Shown here: one piece after another, positions 48,181-59,679 of the stretch | Position numbering within the stretch: the first letter of the stretch is position 1 | How the letters are laid out: every line of letters begins with the position of its first letter | Source of the DNA: Astrocystis sublimbata | Lineage: Eukaryota; Ascomycota; Sordariomycetes; Xylariales; Xylariaceae | Direction: 5' to 3' | Length of the DNA stretch: 64,000 nt | Assembly (NCBI GenBank): GCA_022453515.1 | Contig: JAJNNY010000042.1 | Span: 1-64,000 of the forward strand | The notes under the pieces: model-generated | Told to the model about the DNA's origin: nothing | The model's input: the letters and a program-made list of their open reading frames with translations, nothing else | Database searches by the model: none | Program-made: the position numbers and the translations under genes

Positions 48181-48630
48181 AGAGACGGTCGCACACGCAG
48201 CCCACGACGGGAGGACTTACATCAGAATTTGCAGTCGTCACTGGTCGGGTTCTGGGCTTGCTGGGTTCGTGCTAAGCTTCTTCCAATGATAGATTGTTTC
48301 ATCGTCACAGCTGGTAGCGGTTCCGATTCGTATATCCTATCCCCAGTTCTTGGTCGGTCAGGTACCTAGTCGGTAGGTAGCGAGTCGCTACTAGCGACCT
48401 GCTCCCCTGTAAATGTACAGTACAGTACGGTCGTCTGTCCCATGATCCATCCGACCATGCATACATATGTACGTACCTAAGAACTGTGCCAGATTTAGCT
48501 GCCGGCCGCTTCCCAAGGGTCCAATCATAATCATCCAAGGTGCTGGCCAGGCCGGGAATACTATGGTCGTATTGCAAATTGCATGCTGCTCTCTACTTAC
48601 AGCTGCAAACACGCTGCAACACCCACTTCT

Positions 48631-48667
48631 GCCCACCTCTGCCCATCTCTGCCCATCTCTGCCCACC
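48631..48667. repeat. 10-bp tandem repeat gcccatctct
   Basis: Three to four near-identical copies lie in the upstream region of the membrane protein gene. Confidence 0.75.
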
Positions 48668-49069
48668 CGCAAAGAAAAGGCTGGAGGCTGCAAGTGCTCA
48701 AGTCCGTCCCACAATACGCACTACCACGACGCAGCATTTCCTATCCTCATCTCCACCACTCTGCTTCCAGCTTAGTGACTGGCGATCCACCCCCCGTCCG
48801 CGAGCGAGCCAGGTAGCTATCCAGGCGTGCCAGGCATCCACGCACCCGCCCGTCGAGAGAGATACAATTATCAGCTCTGCTGCAAGTCATGGCGCATCGC
48901 TCAATTCCCATCGCCAGTGCCGCCATCTCTGCTTCCCGCTGAACGTCGCTACCGACCTGTGAGCGCACGGCGGAGTTGCCAGCCCACAGTCAGAGGAATT
49001 CTCTCTTCCGAATCTTCTCTGCAATCGTCTTTGTCCCTTCGCAGTCGCTCCACCGCGCCGTGAGTGACG

Positions 49070-51018
49070 ATGAAGCAGGACGGCGACGATGTCGAGGCTC
49101 AGGCCCAGGCCCGCCTGATGTCCAACAAGGACGCCGGCAACCACGACGACAACGACGCCTACTCGGAATCCCGCGAGAACTTCGACTATGACTACGACCA
49201 ACGGAACAGCACCGACGACATCTACGGCCGCTGGGTCGCACCCTACGTCGCACCCTGCCACTCCTCCTCGCGCCAGCTGTGGCGCCGCCTGCAGTCCATC
49301 CCCTTGCCCAGCTGGCTGCCCATCCGCAAGCTGAGCCAGCTGAGCCCGCGCTTCCTCATCATCGTCTTCGCTGTTTCCTTCACTGTCACCGTCCTGTTGG
49401 TCAATCCCTACGGCCCCCTGGGTCCCTCCCGCACCCCCGAAGTCGCTGTCGAGGTCGTCGAGGTCGTCGAGATCCCCGCCGTCAACACCACCAGATCCGG
49501 CAATGGCACCCATCATGAGGTCGACCCCGACTTCTGCACCACATGGCCTGTCGACTACGAAGGAGAGTACGATCTTGACTCCATCGACCGCGTCGATCAG
49601 GTAGAGCACACCAACCTGGCCCCCGAGGGCGGCTGGTCCAAGCCAAAGGGCCTCAAGGTCATCGCCATGGTCTTCTATGGCCGAAAGAGATATGTCGATA
49701 TCCTGGACTGCTACCTACAACAGAACCTTGCCTCCAATGGTGGATACCTAGACGAGGTGTGGTTCATGGCCCATACCGAAGATGAGGACGATCTGGCGTG
49801 GCTGGACAGTCTTGTTAAGGAGAATCAATCCTACAAGATCAAGGGTCACGACGACTGCGGCAAGAATGACAAGGAATATGGGTGCCTGTGGAAGTATGCC
49901 ACTGGAGACAACACCATGTACATCAAGATTGATGATGATATCGTAAGTCGCCAATCCATTCCCGTTTCTGGTCGTCACTCCACCCCGATCGCCTCCCTAG
50001 CAACATCTTGTGCCGTGGAGCGCGCCGAGGTCTTAACGATGGGCTAACCTCTTGTTAGATCTATATTCACCACGACGCCATTCCGCAACTCGTGCATACC
50101 CGGCTTGCGGTGCCACATGCGTTTGCGGTGTCGTCCCAGTTAGTTAACAGCCCCGTCACGGGTTTGGAGCAGTTCCATCACAATGCCATCTACCCGTTTG
50201 TGCCGGACCCGAACCGCAACCCAAGCCACAACGCATCTGAGACTTGGCGTCTATCTGAGCTGGACTTCTACCCGAAGCGCAAATTTGAACGCCTGAGGAA
50301 TAAGAATGACGACGCCGTCATGTATCCCAAACCGCCATATCGCGGACATCCATTCGTCTTGCTCTCCGAGGACAACTTTGACCTCCTTCACACGTCGATG
50401 GGGAGGTACGACCAGAACCCGGGTGGAGATAACATCGCTTTCAGCCCGATCTGGAAATCATGGGCCATGGCCGCGCAGCAACAATACTCACTGTTGTACA
50501 ACCTGGAGAAAAACCAGATATCGCGGTACTTCTTTGGCCGACCGGCGCCGTACCCGGAAGGGGCGAAAGGGCCTGACCTGAAGAAGACGATCGCGGCGCC
50601 CAAGCAAGATGGAAAGCCTCTGATAGGCGGCGAGCAGATCTTTGACACACAGTTCCGGCGGTACAACCTCAACTTTGTGGCCGTGTGGGGTGCTGATATC
50701 AAGAACAACATGCCCATAGACAACGACGACGAGGACGCCATCACCCGGGCCCTCCCTCAAAAGACGGGGCGGCCCTTCATCATCGATACCCGCTCCATCG
50801 TCGGCCACTTCAGTTTCTACACGCAGTCCGAAAATATACGGCAGACAGACCTGCTAGATCGGTGGCGCGCCTTCGCGAATGAGGCGGTGTGCAAGCCTGA
50901 GAACCTGAAGAAGCCAGTCGACTACCGATGTCCTAAGTTCGAGGAAGACTACGGAAAGACGGATTCTTTCATGGCCGACCCAGCCACACCCACCCAAACC
51001 AGCAATGCCATTTTATGA
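49070..51018 (+). CDS. Type II membrane protein resembling a Golgi glycosyltransferase; family not recognised
   Basis: Exons 49070-49942 and 50059-51018 give 610 residues. An acidic cytosolic tail of about 90 residues ends in a basic patch. One TM span follows (about 95-111, FLIIVFAVSFTVTVLL), then a lumenal part with N-glycosylation sequons (NTT, NGT, NQS, NAS). The block GLKVIAMVFYGRKRYVDILD opens a globular domain. KYATGDNTMYIKIDDDI (Asp288-Asp290), directly at the exon junction, is followed by IYIHHDAI. A triple Asp after a hydrophobic strand is the usual metal and sugar-nucleotide site of GT-A glycosyltransferases. This makes the enzyme class likely, but the donor, acceptor and exact family are unknown. 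The ATG at 49070 is the first in frame. The intron has GT-AG ends and is phase 0. Confidence 0.75.
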
Positions 51019-53429
51019 TGACGGTGAAGATCAAAGAGAAGAGCGCAACATATAGAGCGGGGCACGGCGTATTTGTATTTGATATCCTTACCTATTTTGG
51101 GACTGGCTGCGGGTGACTTGCAACCCGCACGTCTTTGCAGGCCGCGCACCACTTGGGGATCCTGCCCACCTTGCAGACCTCGTATAGAGACCAGTCCAGG
51201 GCCACCTAGCTACCTGGACCATAATCCTTGGCGATACACAGCACATTGGGTGCGGCGGCGTTCTCTGGCGTTTCTTATCTATCATATCTCTCTTGAGCAT
51301 GACATCTTACCCTCCACGGAAGGCTACCTAGCGAGCAGAGCATCGACACATGGCTATCTTCGGGGATGTCGGTCCGAGGCGTGAATGCAGAGTGCAGGAA
51401 GTCGAAGACACGATACCAACAGGACGACAGGGCATGTTCCCTGCCTGCATGAGCAAGGGCCCGGTCTGTTGCTCACCTATCTTGTCCTCAAAGCGAGAAA
51501 ATCCGGGGACAAGGGACTTGCTGCTTGGCGCATATACTCCACAAACAAGAACAGAACGAGGAGAAGAAAGAGAAGAAGAAGGAGAAGAAAAGCAAGAGTG
51601 TAATATTGTATATGCAACTGTTGGTGGGAAAGAGACGCCAGAGACGAGGGAGGATTGTAAGAGAAGATGGATCCCTACACAACCGCGAGACGAATGGGGA
51701 ACCTCGAGAGAGAGTCATCCGACGTCGATGTAACAAGAACAGAGGCTGGGGCATTGGCCATCACCAGCGCAGGGTTGAAGACAATCATGTCGTGTCTTGT
51801 CACATCATAAGACATGCCCTGTGGTCCAGTTGCCCAAATTCAGTTGGTTGTTTGTTTGGTTGGTTGGCTCTTTTATTTTTTGCTTAGCTCCTATAGTAAG
51901 TTAGGCAGGCAGGTCAGGTCAGTTTCTACCTGATGGGATTGCATTGTATTGGGGCAGGTCAAGTCATGTTGCGCTGGATGGTATCGGGGGAATGAATGGG
52001 TAAATTCGAATCGAAGAATTCACAGTTACAGTACATATGAAAGAAATAATGAAATGAAATCTTGTCAAACATTCAAAAGACAAAGCAGCCATCATATGAT
52101 TATTAGTTATAGGAACTCATGGTGCCTGTCATTATATGAAGCTTGTTTCTGTTTCTCCTTGTCGCGGTGGCTGGTAGAATGATTATGTTTGTTCCTATTT
52201 TGGTGACATTGGTCACGTCTTAGATTACCCTAGAGCATCTAACTACATGATACCACACTGTATGAGTCACCCTGCAGTGGCAAGCAACCTAACGCCATAT
52301 CCATGGGGCACGCTGTCCATTATGCATCAGCGGAAGGGCCATTTTGCTTCTAATATGTAGAGGCTGCAGCTGGGCATCCTTCCGCCTGACGCTAAGTAGT
52401 CACATCTGTGGCTCTATTGGTCGTTCCCGAGATGTTCACAGAATGCGGAGTGGGTAAAAAGATCAAACGGACGATAGCTGTGCAAAGTGGAAGAGCAAAG
52501 CTATCAATAATACCGTGCAGATCATGTAATAATGGACCTATGTAGCTATGGGCAATGTCAAATACCCGTTGAGTTAATTTGGCAAATTTAACCCTGTTGT
52601 CTCCTGGCATCACATCCTCTACACAACTTTATATATCATGTCAGTGGTCTTATATTCAGCTTTGAGGGGAAATGAAATGTTCTCGTCAAGGTGGGGGATT
52701 CGTTTGGAAGTGATTACCGCAACATATACAATTTTTCAAAGTTACAAAAAAAAGAGAACAGTAGAGAAGAGACACGAATATACAGTAACAGTAAGGCTGT
52801 AATCTCTCGATACTGAGCCTGAAAGGCCAGGCATATATAGGGACTCAAGGTCAGCTCAACGGGAGTTAGGGTGAAACACACATACACGAGACTTATATGA
52901 ACAGACACATATATCACTTCTGAATACCTGCAGTTGACGTACCTTATATTGCCGAGAAAGCCCCAGTAGTCTTGCCACTGGTAGTAAATGCCTCGCCACC
53001 TTCCTCTCTTCTACGTATTCTTTTCAAACAAAATAGTAATATAGAATATACTATTCTGCCCCAATTTTCACAGTTCCTACGCCTGTGACACCTGACAGGT
53101 GACATAGTTATATGCGATCTGTATGCTTTGACATGGTCGAGATGTAATTAGATATCATTGTAAGCAGCATAGTTTTCTCTTGAGAAAAAAGTCACGAATC
53201 TCGACCACTACCTAGGTACTAGGTAAATAGGCAGATGTGAGAGAGTTCTATATGTCATTTTTCAGTCTTTACCAGTTTCATTAAATCTCCCCCTGATTAC
53301 CATTTATCTATACCATGCCATGATTACCATACCTACCCATACAAACGCCTAAACCCACGACGAGATGAGATGAGGTGCCCCCCCCATATCATCCTCCAAC
53401 TCCTCCACCCCCTTTCACGCCCACCCTCC
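51019..53429. other. 2.4-kb convergent spacer
   Basis: The region lies between the 3' ends of the membrane protein and pyruvate decarboxylase genes. There is a GAA-rich run at about 51560-51598, GTTTG/TTGG repeats at about 51845-51870, and AT-rich sequence from 52000 onwards. No gene was supported. Confidence 0.5.
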
Positions 53430-55411
53430 CTACTCTTGCTTCGCATTCGTCTTCGCACTGATCTCAGCCGTCATCACCAGGCTCCTCGGCGCGTCCTCCT
53501 TGCCCATGTACAGCTCGACAAGCCGCAGGCCCTTGAAGCCGCCGCTGAAGTCCTCGTCAGCGAGCAAGCCCTCGAGCTCGTTGGGCGTCTTGACGGCGTA
53601 GCTCTTGACCGTCTCGGGGGTGCCGCCGAAGACGGTTCCGAGGTCGCGGTACTTCCACGTCGGCACGTCGTTGTAGGGCGCGTCCATGCCGTGGATGAAG
53701 CGCTCGATGGTGTAGCCGTCGTTGCAGATGACGAATCTGGAATTTTGATATTTGCGGTTAGTCAAAAGCACCTTCCTTTCAAACTAACTAACAAGAGGTG
53801 GAGATCTCTCCAGCGGTTGCGGGTTATAGATGGGTAAGGGGGAGGGGGAGCAAACTCACATGATAACATCCAACTTATGCTTAATCATCGTCCCGATCTC
53901 CTGCGCCGTCAACTGTATACTCCCATCACCCTCAAACAGAATCGTCCGCCTCTTGCCCCCCGTATCCTTCGCCGCGAGCCCGGCACCCTGCGTCGCGCCG
54001 ACGGCCCAGCCAATGCTGCCCCACAGCGTTTGGTTCAGCGCGGTGACGTTAGGCGGGAACTTAGTCTCCCAGATCCCGAAATTCGCGGTGCCGGTCTCGG
54101 AAACAATAATATCGCCCTCGCGGAAGAAGTTGGAGATGCGCGGCCAGAACCACGCCTGCTTGATGGGGCCCTCGGACTCGCCCTGTTCCTGGCCCGGCAT
54201 GGCGAAGTGCTGCGGGGGCGGGTCGGCTTTCACCTGCGCGACATCGACGCGCTGCGTGATCTTGCGCAGCACGCCGCGCATCTTGACGCCGGGGTATTCG
54301 CTGTATCGGACGGCGCAGTAGTCTGTGTGGAACTCGATGGCCGTCAGCTGGGATAGTCTGTAGGAGAAACCGGCCGTGTTGAAGTCGCTCTTCAGCGAGC
54401 CGATGGACAATACGAGATCCGAGTCCTCGACGGCCGCTTTTATCGCAGGATGCGAGGCGCTGCCGGCGTACACGCCGCCGTAGCAGGGGTGCGTCTCGTC
54501 GATGGCCGACTTGCCCATGGGCGTCACGAAGACGGGGAGTTTCGTCTTGTCGATGAAGGCGTGCACTTCCTCGAGAACGCGGGAGCGCACGGCGCAGGCG
54601 TCGACGAGGACCACGGGCCGCTGCGCGGCGTGGAGGTACTTCAGCACGACTTCGACGACGTAGTTCTCCTTGTCCTCGTCGTTCACGGCCTCTTTTAGAT
54701 TGATCTCTTCATCCAGTCTCGCGCCTTCGATTTTCTTAGTAGCCATGTCCGTCGGCAGCATGATGTACACGGGGCGCGTGCGCAGGTAGCACTCGCGCAG
54801 GGCGTGGTCGATCTGCGTGGCGATCTCGGCCGGGTCGTTGAGCTTCGCCACGGCGCACGAGATGGAGGCCGACATGCCGGCGAAGACGTTGAAGTCGCCG
54901 TTGCCGAGGGTGTGGTGCAGCAGCATGCCGCCGCGCTGGGAGATGGTCGAGGGACAACCCACGATGTGCACGACGGGCACCATCTCGCTGTAGGCGCCCG
55001 CGAGCCCGTTGATGGCGGACAGCTCGCCGACGCCGAAGGTGGTGACGATGGCGCCCATGCCTTTGACGCGGGCGTAGCCGTCGGCGGCGTAGGCTGGAAG
55101 AATTGGTCAGTCCTCTTGGTGTTTCATTTCCTGGATTTCTTCTTGGCTTATATTAAATAGAGATGAAGGATATGGAGGGCGCAAGGAATAGATGATTAAT
55201 GATGGGAGATGTTCGTACCTGCATTCAACTCATTCGCGTTGCCGACCCATTCCAGCCCGACCTTGGGTATGTAGTCGAGGGCGACGAGGTTGAAGTCGCC
55301 GGGCACGCCGTGGATGGAGTGGATGCCGATCTGGCGCAGTCGGGTGAAGAGGTACTCGGCCACATCGACCGGTTTGGTGAGATTGCTCGTCCGGATATCT
55401 CCGTTCGGCAT
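53430..55411 (-). CDS. Pyruvate decarboxylase
   Basis: Exons 55411-55219, 55093-53860 and 53736-53430 give 577 residues, the usual length. The N-terminal PYR domain has HGVPGDFNL (Asp39), [14 protein letters not shown] (Glu61, cofactor-activating) and the paired His of [12 protein letters not shown] (His124, His125). The C-terminal PP domain has GDGS at about 453-456 and Asn481, 26 residues later, as the thiamine diphosphate/Mg motif, then [12 protein letters not shown] with the active-site Glu487. All known catalytic residues are present. It converts pyruvate to acetaldehyde and CO2 in the cytosol, the first step of ethanol fermentation or of the acetate bypass. The two introns join exactly at NELNA and VIIFVICNDG. 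The C-terminus (SAKTNAKQE) is not truncated. Confidence 0.97.
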
Positions 55412-56585
55412 CTTGAGGGTGTATATGAATTGTACTTATGTGAGGGGTTTGGATTTATCTGATTAGAGTAAGAATTTATGATTATGTGTGGGTTTGGTCC
55501 GGCAAACGGATATACAAAAATGGGTAATGGTTGTATATAGGACTGGGCTAAGTAGGTTTGAATAGTATGTGATCCTAGGATTCCAGGTGTGTCTATTAGA
55601 CAGTGAGGTTGATTGTGAATTAGTATGATGATGAATAGAGAGACAAAGCAGTTTTGTAAGAGTCGGGAGTGTTCAATACTATATAGATTCACTTGGGGAA
55701 ACAGGTTCCGTAAAGCGAGCGCCGAAAGTGGCCGAGATGTTACTTTTCCCACGATGACTTAGTAGGGCCGATGAGAAGAAGACATTCGCATGTTGTAGTG
55801 GGCTCTTAGTCACATAGGTCTACCGTCGTCGCATTGCATTGTTCTCTCTGTCTTGTTCTTGTCTGGCCCGCGGTCCACGGCCCACAAACACGAGGGGGGG
55901 TGGACTGACGGCTAGAGCTAGCTATGCAAGCCATCATGATGTGGGCATATATGATGATGCAATGGAGGGGTGGACGGTTCCGCAGCTGGAGCTCAGCTCG
56001 CGTCTCGGTTCTTCCCGTTATGTTCGTTGACTTCCCCTACCAGCACCGGGGGTCCCGGGAAAAAACGTGTGAGCAGTTAAACGTGAAGAGCTTAGTGCGG
56101 ACCGTACATAACGAGATTTTGTCTAAGTGAACGGCCGTCATTGGCCGGGATCAGTGTTGGCGCATTCGGCCCCATAGTTCAGCAGTTGCATTCGGCTTTT
56201 CGACTTTCGATAACTCGACATGAGTGCTCGTTGTTCAACAGGAGACTTTTATCTCGAGATTGTTGTGTAGGTAGGTTTCGTTAACATTCTACTGTCAAGT
56301 TTCAATGCACACAATTCATGACCCGACCCTCCATCAGGCGAACGAATGCCAGAAAATCAAATTCGATGATGAGCGGTGATGCTGTTCCCCCTGACTTTAC
56401 CCAAACGCCTATGCCATGCAAGACCCTCTACCTGCCATATTGTCTAATAGTGTACATGTATATACTTCGCGTTGCAACTTTGAATCTTACACCAGCCAGC
56501 GACAACGATACCAGTGATGTGTGTGTCTCACCTTACCTGATCGCAAAGACGCGAGCAGACTGGCCATATAGTCAACTCACTCTGC
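55412..56585. promoter_or_regulatory. Pyruvate decarboxylase upstream region
   Basis: The right-hand gene (ERV1) ends towards this spacer, so the only promoter expected is that of pyruvate decarboxylase, in about the first 500-800 bases. CT-rich stretches lie on the minus strand before the ATG. No coding sequence was supported. Confidence 0.45.
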
Positions 56586-57269
56586 TCAATCACACCTCCC
56601 GTCCTTCCACCCGGTCCGCCACCTCTCCTCCCACTTGCTGCAATCGAATTCCTGTTTGCCCAGCTTGGTATTGACCGCATTATGCGCCTCGCACAGCCAC
56701 GTGCCAAAGTCATTGCGGCTATCGACCCTGATCTGCTTCTTGCTTATATACTCCTGGAAGTCCTCGGCGCACACCCAGCACGGGTACAGGCGCGAGAAGA
56801 GGCCCATGAAGGTCTTCAGGTCCGTCTGCTCCCGCACGCTGGGGGCGGTCGGGTAGCTCGCCGCGATGGTGTGCAGGAGCGTCCATGTGCTTCGGCCCAG
56901 GGCCTCGACGTCCGGGGGGCAGTCGTTGGTGGGTTGTGTGGTGGGTGTTGAAGCGGCGGCAGCGGCCGTCGTCGCAGCTGCTGCGAAGCCGGCACCGGAT
57001 TTGAGCGATTTGGCTTGCTTCGTCCACTGGCTGAAGGAAGCTTTGGAGCTACAGGACCGACAACTAGAGAGCACGGTAACTGTTAGACTGCGGCGGTGTG
57101 TTGTGTTGTCGCGAAAAAATAACAACAGCAAGAACAGAAGATAGGTAAGGGGAGTGGGAGAGAGGCACACGTACGGCTTGCCATCTTTGTCGAGGACCAT
57201 GCCCGGCGGCAGTTTGGCGGGGGCCGCCGCCGCCGCCGAGGGCTGCGATTCCGGCAGGTCGGCAGCCAT
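56586..57269 (-). CDS. ERV1: Mitochondrial FAD-linked sulfhydryl oxidase Erv1/ALR
   Basis: Exons 57269-57175 and 57063-56586 give 190 residues. The N-terminal shuttle pair is Cys33-Arg-Ser-Cys36. An Ala/Thr-rich linker follows, then the FAD domain DCPPDVEALGRSTWTLLHT, the redox centre YPCWVC (Cys127, Cys130) and CEAHNAVNTKLGKQEFDC (Cys156, Cys173), in the CX16C structural pair. This is the full Erv1 set. It reoxidises Mia40 in the intermembrane space, passing electrons to cytochrome c or O2. No TM segment or signal peptide is present, which argues against Erv2. The intron of 111 nt (57174-57064) is a multiple of three without in-frame stops. The ATG at 57269 is the first in frame. Confidence 0.95.
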   Translation of the reverse strand: MAADLPESQPSAAAAAPAKLPPGMVLDKDGKPYVCLSPTPLTYLLFLLLLFFRDNTTHRRSLTVTVLSSCRSCSSKASFSQWTKQAKSLKSGAGFAAAATTAAAAASTPTTQPTNDCPPDVEALGRSTWTLLHTIAASYPTAPSVREQTDLKTFMGLFSRLYPCWVCAEDFQEYISKKQIRVDSRNDFGTWLCEAHNAVNTKLGKQEFDCSKWEERWRTGWKDGRCD

Positions 57270-57695
57270 TGTTTGAGGATGTTTGGTAGCGAGGGAAAAC
57301 AATCGAGAGTCGAGAATCAGAGCGACGCCGAAAATCCGAAATCTCGCGATACTGTTGGCGAATCACGGAGCGGCGGGCTGCTGGCCATCGTGCGATTGAG
57401 AGAATGCAATGCGACTGGAATGGGAACGCCGGGCTCGACCGCATCGGCGAGCGGCGACGATTGGTAATGGGCTTGGCAGGGACCTTCTAGGCGAGCTAGG
57501 CATCGGTGGGGTTTAGCCCCTCGCTAGGGACCTGGCACTGCTGGGATCTCTTATCGATTGACTATAGCGGCGGTCCTGGCGCTTCTGACATCACTGCTAC
57601 AGGAGGGTCCATGGTCCGTGGATGTATTTACATAGGTATTTTGGTGTTAGTAGTTGCGACTGAGCGCAGATAACGGTCTTGAGGTGGTCCTCATT
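57270..57695. promoter_or_regulatory. Divergent promoter ERV1 / HEM4
   Basis: A spacer of 426 bp lies between start codons of two divergent genes, so it very likely holds both promoters. No TATA box was obvious. The first 200 bases next to ERV1 are GC-rich. Confidence 0.6.
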
Positions 57696-58719
57696 ATGCC
57701 TGAAATGCCAAGTTCAAGCACGAACAACCCCCAAACCCCCGTTCTGCTCCTCAAGACCAAGTCTTCGCCAACAGATGCTTATGAAGAACTCTTTTCAACC
57801 CCGCATGATGGCTTCGAATTCGACCCGACCTTCGTGCCGGTGCTGCAACACCGCTTCACTGAGGATGGATTGCAGAGCGTGAGGGAACTATTGCAAAAGA
57901 AGAAGATAGGAAAGAGCGAGGAGAGCTCTTATGGAGGACTTATATTCACGTCTCAGAGGGCCGTTGAAGCTTTCGCCAAGCTAGTTGATGAAAACGAAGG
58001 TGTGTCGCCAAGAACAACTACTTGAATGTCCTCACGTCGGCTTCGAAACCGTGAACGCAACGCAGCACAGCGACCTGACAGGGATTGTAGGGAGAGATGA
58101 AGGCTGGCCACACCTGCAGCATGTGCCGATATACAGCGTCGGCCCCGCCACCACCCGGGCGCTGACGGCAATACCGCAGTCGCCGCCTCTCCAGATATTT
58201 GGCGAGCACACCGGAACGGGCGAGGTGCTAGCCCAGTACATACTACAGCATTACAGCGAGTGGTACCGGGGCCGTCCGACGAAGCCGCCGTTGCTGTTCC
58301 TAGTCAGCGAGCAGAGACGGGACATCATACCCAAGACCCTGATGGACGACACATTGCCTTCCGACACCCGCATCGAGGTGACCGAGACCGAAGTCTACGG
58401 GACAGGGGTCATGGCGTCGTTTCCGGGAGATTTCGAGAATGTGCTGTCCAGCACAAAAGACCGACCCAGAAGGTGGGTGGTGGTGTTTTCGCCGACGGGT
58501 TGCGATAGCATGCTTAAAGGCTTGGGATTTATCTTGGATGAGAAGACCGGGAAGGCGACGAAGCCGGCTGGGCAACGGAATACATATATCGCGACGATAG
58601 GGCCGACTACAAGAGATTATCTGATCAAGACTTTCGGCTTCGAGCCGGATGTCTGCGCTGCGAAGCCGAGCCCGGAGGGCATTTGGGAGGCTATTACTAG
58701 TTTCAATCCAGGCTTATAG
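57696..58719 (+). CDS. HEM4: Uroporphyrinogen-III synthase
   Basis: Exons 57696-57999 and 58082-58719 give 313 residues. The start MPEMPSSSTN is followed by PVLLLKTKSSPTDAYEELF, LIFTSQRAVEAFAKL, then HVPIYSVGPATTRAL, FLVSEQRRDIIPKTL, VVVFSPTGCDSMLKGLGF and YIATIGPTTRDYLIKTFGF, closing in KPSPEGIWEAI. This is the full two-lobed HEM4 fold with its typical SxxA, SVGxxT, F(S/T)SP and IGPTT signatures. The enzyme closes hydroxymethylbilane into uroporphyrinogen III in heme synthesis, in the cytosol. The acceptor at 58081 is the only nearby AG that restores frame. The second ATG (57705) is an alternative start. Confidence 0.95.
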
Positions 58720-59679
58720 ATTTATGAGTGTACTCTCATTTGTCAGTGATGCCCCGCGAGGCGATGGTTCAGGTTGCACTCCTACGACACCCTTAAGATG
58801 AAGCTCGAGAAAAAGATGTCAGCTGAGTGAAGGCTACCTAGGCACAGTAAGCTGGATTAATACGCTGATGAGATACCTGAGCAAGACATTGGATTCGAGG
58901 TCTTGATGTTAGTATAAATATCCGATTCCTAGGTAGTTCCAGGTATGATGGACCAAACGAGAATAAAGAAAACGGAGCGGGAGCTTCAAAGCTGTCAAAT
59001 TCACTTGCATCACTGCTCATTCCTGCCATTCGTTGCCTGCCGGTTCTTGGTATCAACGCGCCAAGTTCTAGGCTGGTGATGGTTCCAACTGCAGTAGGTA
59101 ATTATTATGAATTGCCTGTCGGGGATTCGCCAACAACAATCATAGGCTAACGATGATCGATACTTCTAACGCCCCCAACGCCATTTGAAATCGTACCTGG
59201 CATCATTCCCCACCACACCCGCGCAAGCTCACACCCTGCAGCCTGCAGCTAGCCAACCGACCAACGCACCCTTTAGATGGCGGCGGATTCATGCCGTTTA
59301 TCGTATTGCGTTATCCTCTGCGATGCTGCCCTGAATTCAATCCAACCATAATTACATCAAATCCATTTCCCGCAGCAGCCACCATCTGGACACCTATACT
59401 TACTTGACTTGCTTACCGCACTTATCTCAATCATCACTAGTTAACAGGACAAGCCCCACCATCATCTATTCAGATCACCTTACCTTATCTTCTGACAGCT
59501 CCAAGCTAGATCTAGCCTCAAGCTTGATACTTGATACAGCCACAGCAGCACACTACGTCACGAACCAGGGCCAGCTTCATGACCAGCCCTAGCCCATACC
59601 GACTCCCAAGACCAAGACCAAGACCAAGACCAAGATCCCTCTTCCGACCCCTCGACAAATACGCAACCCACCAGCGAAG
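58720..59679. promoter_or_regulatory. Spacer with the OXR1 promoter and leader
   Basis: The HEM4 3' flank is followed by the upstream region of the TLDc gene. The leader contains a six-base AAGACC repeat of about five copies at 59606-59635. No gene was supported. Confidence 0.5.

Larger units (their letters stand above)
43141..49069. other. 5.9-kb spacer without a recognisable gene
   Basis: The left end holds the GAR1 promoter and the right end the leader of the membrane protein at 49070. Between them only short, unconvincing frames were seen on both strands. Small tandem repeats occur at 47052-47079, 47211-47234, 48153-48180 and 48631-48667. A purine/pyrimidine-rich stretch lies at 46825-46900. 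Confidence 0.5.

Noticed and set aside
48153..48667. CRISPR-like short repeats
   Set aside because: The units are contiguous 10-mers without unique spacers, and the genome is fungal.
48887..49609. 240-codon open frame on the minus strand
   Set aside because: It is antisense to the acidic N-terminus of the membrane protein gene. The high GC of that exon keeps several frames open.
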